The notes under the pieces were generated by a model. That model had not been told where the DNA came from. It saw nothing but the letters and a program-made list of their open reading frames with translations, and searched no databases. The translations under genes and the position numbers were made by a program. From NCBI GenBank assembly GCA_013003415.1, contig JABDJR010000659.1, positions 1 to 7,771 on the forward strand: 7,771 nucleotides of DNA, written 5' to 3'. Positions 1 to 4,922 of this stretch are shown here, in pieces. The stretch is from Candidatus Eiseniibacteriota bacterium (lineage in GTDB: Bacteria > Eisenbacteria > RBG-16-71-46 > JABDJR01). Position 1 is the stretch's first letter; each line of letters opens with the position of its first letter.

Positions 1-2125
1 GGGCATCCATCTCTTCTTTTTTCTTCTTACCCATGGCTCGCCGCAGAATGTCGGCGTCGCCAAGGGAGAAGCCGGCCATGGTGCTCGCGATCTGCATGAC
101 CTGTTCCTGATAGACCATCATGCCGTAGGTGGACTTGAGGATGGGTTCCAAACACGGATGCTCATAGCGAATTTCTTTGTGACCGTGTTTACAATCGATA
201 AAGTCGTTCACCATGCCAGATCCCATGGGGCCTGGGCGGTAGAGCGCGTTGACGGCCACGATGTCTTCGAAGGACTCGGGAGACAGTTTTCGCAGCAAGT
301 CCCGCATACCGGAGGATTCCAACTGAAAAACAGCAATGGTGTGAGCGTTTCGCAGCAGATCGAAGGTCTTTTCGTCGTCGAATCCCAGATTCTCTAAGTC
401 GGGGCGGTTCCCGGTTCGTTCTTCAATTAAATCAAGACTGTCGTTGATGACGGTCAGCGTGCGAAGCCCCAGGAAATCCATTTTCAGGAGGCCCACCCGC
501 TCGCTGGACTTCATGTCCCACTGGGTCGAGACCTCGCCCTTCCCCGACTTAAAAAGGGGAACCACTTCATCGAGGCGTCCCGGCGCAATCAAGACTCCGG
601 CCGCGTGAGTACTCGCGTGGCGGTTCACACCTTCGAGAGTGCGCGCGGTGCGAATTAGCTTACCGTGGACGCCATCGTTCTCTTCCATGGCGCTCAGCTC
701 TGGAACTTGCTCAACCGCCTTTTCCAGACTGATACCAAGCTCTGCCGGTACAAGCTTTGCCGTGTAGTCGACTTCGGAATAGTCCATGCCCAGCACCCGA
801 CCCACGTCTCGGATGACGCCTCGAGCCGCCATGGTTCCAAAGGTGATGATTTGGGTCACGGACTCTTCACCGTACTTTTGCTTCACATACTCAATGACTT
901 CGCCTCGACGGCGGTAGTCAAAATCGATATCGATATCGGGCATACTTACCCGTTCGGGGTTGAGGAACCGCTCGAACAGCAGTTCGAACCTCATAGGGTC
1001 GATGTCTGTGATGCGGAGGCAATAAGCCACCAAACTTCCGGCCGCAGACCCGCGGCCCGGACCCACCGAAATGCCCTTGTCGCGCGCGTGCTGAATAAAG
1101 TCGCGAGTAATGAGGAAGTACCCGGCGTACCCCATTTGGCGGATGACATCGAGTTCGTATTTGAGTCGCTCGACCAAGGCGTCATCGATTGAGCTATAGC
1201 GTTCCTTCAGACCCTCCTCACACAGAAAAACCAAATAGTCATCGAGGTCTTTAAAACGGGTGGGCAAAGGAAACTCGGGCAGGAGCAAGTTTCCGAAATC
1301 AAGATTGAGTTCGACCAGGTCCGCAATGTCCCGAGTGGCTTGAAGGGCATCGGGGACGCCTTCGAAGAGAGCCGCCATTTCTTCGGTGGACTTAAAGTAC
1401 CGTTGATCGGTTTCCGCCCGGAAGCGATTCTTGTCTTCCATGGTGTTTTGTTGCCGAATATTAACGAGCACTTCTTGAGCTGATGCGTGTCCCGGACCAA
1501 GGTAGTACACATCGTTCACCGCCACCGCACGCACTCCGGCTCGCTTGGAAGCGTCGACCAACTGGGGAATGAGGGCGCGCTGATGGGGAATGTTGTGATC
1601 TTGAAGAGCGACGTAGAAGTTGTCGCCAAGGATTTCACGATGACGGCCCGCAATATCGAGAGCCTGTCGTGGCTGACCCGCCAAAACTTCCCGCGCCACA
1701 GCCCCGTTCATGCCCGAGGAAATCCCGATCAGACCCTCGGCATGATCTTCCAAAAACTCATAGTCGATTCGCGGAAGATAGTAGAAACCTTCGAGGTAGC
1801 CGGCGGTGGCAATCTTAAGAAGATTCTTAAAGCCCGTATGGTTGCGAGCCAAAAGGACGAGGCGATCGAGATTTCTTGCCCGGGTGTCTTTTTCAAAACG
1901 CGAACTGCGGGTTAGATATGTTTCCATGCCCACGATAGGCTTCAGGCCTCTCGACCGGGCGGCGTCGTAAAACTCAATGGCCCCAAAAAGGTTTCCATTG
2001 TCGGTGAGGGCCACCGCATCCATATTGAGTTCAGCCGCCCGCGCCACCAGCGGCTTTATTTTTGTGGCCCCGGTTAAGAGACTGTAATCAGAATGAACAT
2101 GAAGGTGAACAAAGCTTTGCTGCAC
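1..2125 (-). CDS. dnaE: DNA polymerase III alpha subunit (DnaE), 5' part, runs off the left edge
   Basis: Catalytic subunit of the replicative DNA polymerase, acting in the cytoplasm within the Pol III holoenzyme. The first 708 codons are present. Bacterial DnaE is usually about 1150-1200 residues, so the end of the fingers, the clamp-binding, OB-fold and tau-binding parts lie outside the window. Residues 5-250 form a PHP domain (starts FVHLHVHSDYS). The palm has GPGRGSAAGS (355-364). The catalytic aspartates are visible: MPDIDIDF (Asp399, Asp401) and LLKMDFLGLR (Asp550), matching E. coli Asp401, Asp403 and Asp555. The RHASTHAAGV block (502-511) and an RRAMGKKKKEEM block near the edge are also typical. 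The start is GTG at 2125, with GAGGAG nine bases upstream and FVHLHVHS right after it, as in other DnaE proteins. The PHP metal site is degenerate (see findings). The M23 gene lies 80 bases upstream on the same strand. Identification is certain; the start is very likely. Confidence 0.97.
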   Translation of the reverse strand, partial: MQQSFVHLHVHSDYSLLTGATKIKPLVARAAELNMDAVALTDNGNLFGAIEFYDAARSRGLKPIVGMETYLTRSSRFEKDTRARNLDRLVLLARNHTGFKNLLKIATAGYLEGFYYLPRIDYEFLEDHAEGLIGISSGMNGAVAREVLAGQPRQALDIAGRHREILGDNFYVALQDHNIPHQRALIPQLVDASKRAGVRAVAVNDVYYLGPGHASAQEVLVNIRQQNTMEDKNRFRAETDQRYFKSTEEMAALFEGVPDALQATRDIADLVELNLDFGNLLLPEFPLPTRFKDLDDYLVFLCEEGLKERYSSIDDALVERLKYELDVIRQMGYAGYFLITRDFIQHARDKGISVGPGRGSAAGSLVAYCLRITDIDPMRFELLFERFLNPERVSMPDIDIDFDYRRRGEVIEYVKQKYGEESVTQIITFGTMAARGVIRDVGRVLGMDYSEVDYTAKLVPAELGISLEKAVEQVPELSAMEENDGVHGKLIRTARTLEGVNRHASTHAAGVLIAPGRLDEVVPLFKSGKGEVSTQWDMKSSERVGLLKMDFLGLRTLTVINDSLDLIEERTGNRPDLENLGFDDEKTFDLLRNAHTIAVFQLESSGMRDLLRKLSPESFEDIVAVNALYRPGPMGSGMVNDFIDCKHGHKEIRYEHPCLEPILKSTYGMMVYQEQVMQIASTMAGFSLGDADILRRAMGKKKKEEMDA

Positions 2126-2134
2126 GAACCACCG

Positions 2135-2140
2135 CTCCTC
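2135..2140 (-). promoter_or_regulatory. Shine-Dalgarno sequence of dnaE
   Basis: GAGGAG on the minus strand, with nine bases between it and the GTG at 2125. It decides the start: the frame stays open further upstream but has no ATG close by, and the conserved DnaE N-terminus begins a few residues after this GTG. Confidence 0.8.
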
Positions 2141-2159
2141 GACGAAACTAAATATTGGG

Positions 2160-2197
2160 TTACCCCTTAAAGTACGCGAAGGACGGGTACGGGGTAA
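2160..2197 (-). repeat. Inverted repeat in the gap between the M23 gene and dnaE
   Basis: On the minus strand TTACCCC (2191-2197) pairs perfectly with GGGGTAA (2160-2166) across a 24-base spacer. Inside the spacer two GTAC copies could add four pairs with a five-base bulge. It is not followed by a T-tract, so it does not look like a standard intrinsic terminator. It could be a leader hairpin or operator upstream of dnaE, or chance. Function is unknown. Confidence 0.35.
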
Positions 2198-2205
2198 AGG
2201 CTCCC

Positions 2206-4137
2206 TTAAGGAATTTGAAAACTGGCTTCGCGAACGGTTCGATTACCCGCCCGATCACGAACCGATACACGCACCGAGTGCTCTCCACTGGCTAGAGGCG
2301 TTCGCAGATGACTCTGCAACACACGCGCGTCCGGATCCCATTCACAGATCACCGACTGCCCGTTGACTTCCATGTCCATGGTGCGCCATGTCACGCCCGA
2401 CCCGGTGTCCACAATTTTGGCCTTCACCCGAGGCGTGCTATCTGCTTTAGGGGCCTTGGGAAGAATTAAGGAAACTTGAGGGGCTCTCACATCTCGAAAC
2501 AGCGCCAGTTCCTCTAGGTTTCCAATATTGGTTTTGAGACCCAGAGTGGAGACATCGTTACCCTCATAAGACCAACGATCCCCATGTCGGCTGTACACCC
2601 CCACGCGATCAAGATCTTTGTCGCTGACGATTTCTACTGAAATGGATCCGCGAAGGGGATAAGCCCAGGGTTCCAGTCGAAAACTCTGGGAGACCGGAAT
2701 TAGCTCCGGCTCTTTTTCGAAAACTCCGGGCCATCCTTGGGGAGAGATTCCGATCCACATCGGTTCGTACAAATCACTTGCTTCGATCTGTAGGCGAACC
2801 GAATCGGTGACGGCCAAGAAATTGGGATCCTGCAAACTGACCCAAGCCGCTTGCTCTTTTTGTGTGCCCTTAGCAAAGGACCAAACCCCAGACTCCGTAA
2901 GGGGAGCTCCGGTGGTTTGAAAAACGACTCCTCCTCCGCGCGTTTCGCGCGAAATCCACTCGAGAGTGCTTTCCTCCCCGTAGGGATCAAGAACGGAAGG
3001 CGCTTCCTTGACCGGCAGAGGGTAGCGAGCCTCGAGGTAGTTCCCCTGAACGCGAAGCCCGCGTTCTCGAACCACGGTTGCGGTCGCGGCTGAGGGTTCC
3101 TCTTGAACCACAAGCCGCACCTCACGCCGGGTTTCGTTCCCCGAGTAATCTAAACACCGCACCACCAGGCGGTGGCTGCCGGCGGGAAAAGTGAAGTCTG
3201 TCTCGGAGGAACCCGTTTCTTTGTACATGCGAGACTTTGTTCGCGGCGTTCGGCTGAGGTTGACCCAACGCCCACTTTTTTCTCGAGCCAGGCGTTCGTG
3301 AAAGATCCACTCGACCTCGCGAGCATGATTCCAGTCGAAAGCACGCATTTGGATGTGAGCCATTCGCTCGTCATTGAGTTCGGCAATCACCTCGTAGGAT
3401 GCCAACCGATACCGCCCCCCATTGGCCCGGTCTTGCGTCTCCACCCAAAGCCGCACCGGTCCATACACGTTCACCACCGGAACTTCCCCCTTGGGCAGGG
3501 AGATGTTGACCGGATCAATCTCTGCATTAACTTCAGCACCCGGTCCCGAGGGTTCAAACCTCAAAGCCGTTAAACGAGGGGGAATCGTGTCTTGGATGGC
3601 CCAACCGTGATCCATGGGGTTCTCCGCGATCGCGGCTCCCCCACCCACACGCACCTCCGCATGCAAATGAGGTGGTCCCGCACCGGACTGTCCTGAGTAA
3701 GCCACGACTTCGCCCGCGCTCACCCGAACCGTATTCTGGGCGGGACGATAGTCGATTTCGTAACGGCCCTTCCGGTCTTGCTGCTCGCGAGCCAGTTTCT
3801 CCAGCGCATGATTAAAGCGGGACAAGTGCGCATAGAGAACCGTGCGACCGTCGTCGAGTCGAATGTATAGGGCTCGCCCATAACCCACACCACTCACGCG
3901 CATGCGAAATAGGTGCCCGTCTCCCGGGACGCGGACCGGCAATCCTTCTTGCCCCCCAGTCGAAAAATCAAGACCGCCGTGGAAATGACCGGAGCGATAT
4001 TCCCCAAAACTCGAGGTTAGAGGCGGGTATCCCTCCAAAGGCGGAATCAGTTCCTTGGCGAAGGCTGAACCGGCCAGGGTCAAAAGCCCCAGAAGCAAAA
4101 CCCCTAGTATTCGTTGTTTTTGGCTTATTGAAAGCAT
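2206..4137 (-). CDS. Secreted M23-family metallopeptidase with long Ig-like C-terminal region
   Basis: Predicted zinc endopeptidase of the LytM/lysostaphin fold, which in characterised members cuts peptidoglycan cross-bridges; it should act in the periplasm or at the surface. Numbered from the ATG at 4137 (643 residues), residues 1-27 are a signal peptide: basic start, LLLGLL core, cleavage after SAFA. All M23 active-site residues are visible: His53 and Asp57 in HFHGGLDF, His104 in YAHLS, and His157 and His159 in PPHLHAEV. His53, Asp57 and His159 should bind zinc. About 35 residues separate YAHLS from the SGQSG strand, with a charged helical insert. The remaining ~450 residues are beta-rich, with Ig-like turns LDYSGNE and VRDRAGN, the last near the C-terminus. 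The frame is also open from ATGs at 4218, 4188 and 4167; I prefer 4137 because it gives a normal signal peptide, although its ribosome site (GAGAG, 11 bases upstream) is weak. Family sure, substrate inferred, start uncertain. Confidence 0.9.
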   Translation of the reverse strand: MLSISQKQRILGVLLLGLLTLAGSAFAKELIPPLEGYPPLTSSFGEYRSGHFHGGLDFSTGGQEGLPVRVPGDGHLFRMRVSGVGYGRALYIRLDDGRTVLYAHLSRFNHALEKLAREQQDRKGRYEIDYRPAQNTVRVSAGEVVAYSGQSGAGPPHLHAEVRVGGGAAIAENPMDHGWAIQDTIPPRLTALRFEPSGPGAEVNAEIDPVNISLPKGEVPVVNVYGPVRLWVETQDRANGGRYRLASYEVIAELNDERMAHIQMRAFDWNHAREVEWIFHERLAREKSGRWVNLSRTPRTKSRMYKETGSSETDFTFPAGSHRLVVRCLDYSGNETRREVRLVVQEEPSAATATVVRERGLRVQGNYLEARYPLPVKEAPSVLDPYGEESTLEWISRETRGGGVVFQTTGAPLTESGVWSFAKGTQKEQAAWVSLQDPNFLAVTDSVRLQIEASDLYEPMWIGISPQGWPGVFEKEPELIPVSQSFRLEPWAYPLRGSISVEIVSDKDLDRVGVYSRHGDRWSYEGNDVSTLGLKTNIGNLEELALFRDVRAPQVSLILPKAPKADSTPRVKAKIVDTGSGVTWRTMDMEVNGQSVICEWDPDARVLQSHLRTPLASGEHSVRVSVRDRAGNRTVREASFQIP

Positions 4138-4287
4138 TGCAATATTTTCTCTCGTTGCAGCCTGCATGGCAACACGGGCAATCGGCATGAAACCCCCACC
4201 CCTCGACCTGGATACCATAGTCGCCTTGGGGTTTATTTCCCATGTCGATCCGCAATCATTACATGGAGTTGCAGGCTTTATGAGAGT

Positions 4288-4292
4288 CCTCC
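4288..4292 (-). promoter_or_regulatory. Orphan Shine-Dalgarno-like GGAGG upstream of the M23 gene
   Basis: GGAGG on the minus strand, in the open stretch ahead of the M23 frame. Six bases downstream is an ATA codon (4279-4281) in frame with the M23 gene, 21 codons before the first ATG. The nearest minus-strand ATG (4262-4264) is 23 bases away and is followed directly by TAA. It may be chance, or a remnant or unusual initiation site. Confidence 0.25.
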
Positions 4293-4329
4293 GAAGAATT
4301 GGTACGCCGGTTGCTTAAACATTTGCCGG

Positions 4330-4346
4330 TTCACCAATGTGGTGAA
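4330..4346. repeat. Inverted repeat TTCACC-AATGT-GGTGAA in the divergent intergenic region
   Basis: Perfect six-base arms with a five-base centre, lying between the divergent M23 and lipoprotein genes, about 50 bases before the lipoprotein start. Its size and symmetry suit a binding site for a dimeric regulator. I could not identify convincing -35/-10 boxes beside it, so the operator role is inference. Confidence 0.4.
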
Positions 4347-4358
4347 AACCAGACTTTG

Positions 4359-4375
4359 CAAACGAATTGAGTTTG
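4359..4375. repeat. Short inverted repeat CAAAC-N7-GTTTG before the lipoprotein ribosome site
   Basis: Five-base arms around a seven-base AT-rich centre, ending eight bases before the lipoprotein Shine-Dalgarno. It could form a weak hairpin in the 5' leader or be a second operator half. At this length chance is a real possibility. Confidence 0.25.
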
Positions 4376-4382
4376 TCCCCTC

Positions 4383-4389
4383 AAGGAGG
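4383..4389 (+). promoter_or_regulatory. Shine-Dalgarno sequence of the lipoprotein gene
   Basis: AAGGAGG with seven bases before the ATG at 4397: near-perfect match and spacing. It fixes the start at 4397 rather than the in-frame TTG at 4367, and implies efficient translation. Confidence 0.9.
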
Positions 4390-4396
4390 AATTGAC

Positions 4397-4828
4397 ATGA
4401 AGCTGCGCATCGCGTTCTTGCTCGTGATGATGCTCACTCCGGCCCTACTTCTGGTGGGCTGCTCGAGTGACTCGAATAGTGGAATTAACAACCCTGATAC
4501 CACTCCCCCTCTCGCTCCCGTTGTCTTAGGCGCTAAGGCCAACGGCGGCTCCGTTGGTGTTTGGTGGCGTGCCGGGTCCGAAGCCGACCTGCAGGGATAT
4601 TATGTTTACGCCAGCCGCAATGGCCAAGTCACTCGTGTGACCTCGGTCCCGCTAGCTGCAAATTATTTTGCCTTCTCCAGCAATGAAGGTGTGGTTAGCA
4701 CCTACATCACGGCTGTGGATTGGAACGGCAACGAAAGTAGCCCCTCCGCCTCTCGCTCGGTGCGTATCAGCCCGGATGAGATCGACGGATTCAATGGCTC
4801 CGCGAAAGAACTTCAAGACGGCCGTTAG
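4397..4828 (+). CDS. Small lipoprotein with a single fibronectin type III-like domain
   Basis: 143-residue predicted lipoprotein. Residues 1-21 are a type II signal peptide (Lys and Arg near the start, hydrophobic core). The lipobox LVGC makes Cys22 the lipidated residue, and Ser23 at +2 suggests outer-membrane rather than inner-membrane retention if Lol-type sorting applies. A short polar linker rich in Ser, Asn and Asp follows, then TTPPLAP starts an FN3-like beta sandwich (about 35-125) with the typical DLQGYYVYAS strand and a closing AVDWNGNES turn. A hydrophilic tail of about 18 residues ends the protein. There are no catalytic motifs; FN3 domains usually mediate binding or act as spacers, so a structural or adhesive envelope role is inference. 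It is divergent from the M23 gene and convergent with the S8 gene. A strong terminator starts about 25 bases after the stop, so it is probably monocistronic. The class is clear; the function is unknown. Confidence 0.88.
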   Translation: MKLRIAFLLVMMLTPALLLVGCSSDSNSGINNPDTTPPLAPVVLGAKANGGSVGVWWRAGSEADLQGYYVYASRNGQVTRVTSVPLAANYFAFSSNEGVVSTYITAVDWNGNESSPSASRSVRISPDEIDGFNGSAKELQDGR

Positions 4829-4853
4829 AAAAAGCTAGAACGCACGCGCAGTT

Positions 4854-4891
4854 AAAAAGGAGATGCGAGAGAACTCGCATCTCCTTTTTTT
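4854..4891. terminator. Strong bidirectional intrinsic terminator between convergent genes
   Basis: GGAGATGCGAG (4859-4869), loop AGAA, then CTCGCATCTCC (4874-4884): a perfect 11-bp stem followed by seven T. An A5 run before the left arm (4854-4858) extends the stem and supplies a T5 tract on the minus strand. It lies 25 bases after the lipoprotein stop and 31 bases after the S8 protease stop on the other strand, so it should end transcripts from both. Confidence 0.95.
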
Positions 4892-4922
4892 CTAACACTC
4901 GCCGCGTCCTGTGCGAACAAAT

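Noticed and set aside
665..1915. Plus-strand open frames of 142-175 residues at 665-1192 and 1487-1915
   Set aside because: They lie entirely opposite dnaE, whose minus-strand frame has clear family motifs throughout. The plus-strand translations show no recognisable domains or ribosome sites.
3968..4255. Minus-strand 95-residue frame with a cysteine cluster (HADCPCCHAGC)
   Set aside because: It starts at a TTG without a good ribosome site and overlaps the M23 signal peptide and catalytic region out of frame. The cysteines come from the frame shift of the true gene and its leader.
4233..4264. Minimal ATG-TAA and an eight-codon reading frame upstream of the M23 gene (minus strand)
   Set aside because: The GGAGG is 23 bases or more away, too far for initiation, and such tiny frames arise often by chance.
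4367..4396. Longer lipoprotein starting at TTG 4367
   Set aside because: The ATG at 4397 has a near-perfect Shine-Dalgarno at seven bases and gives a normal lipoprotein signal. The TTG form would place the Shine-Dalgarno inside the coding sequence.
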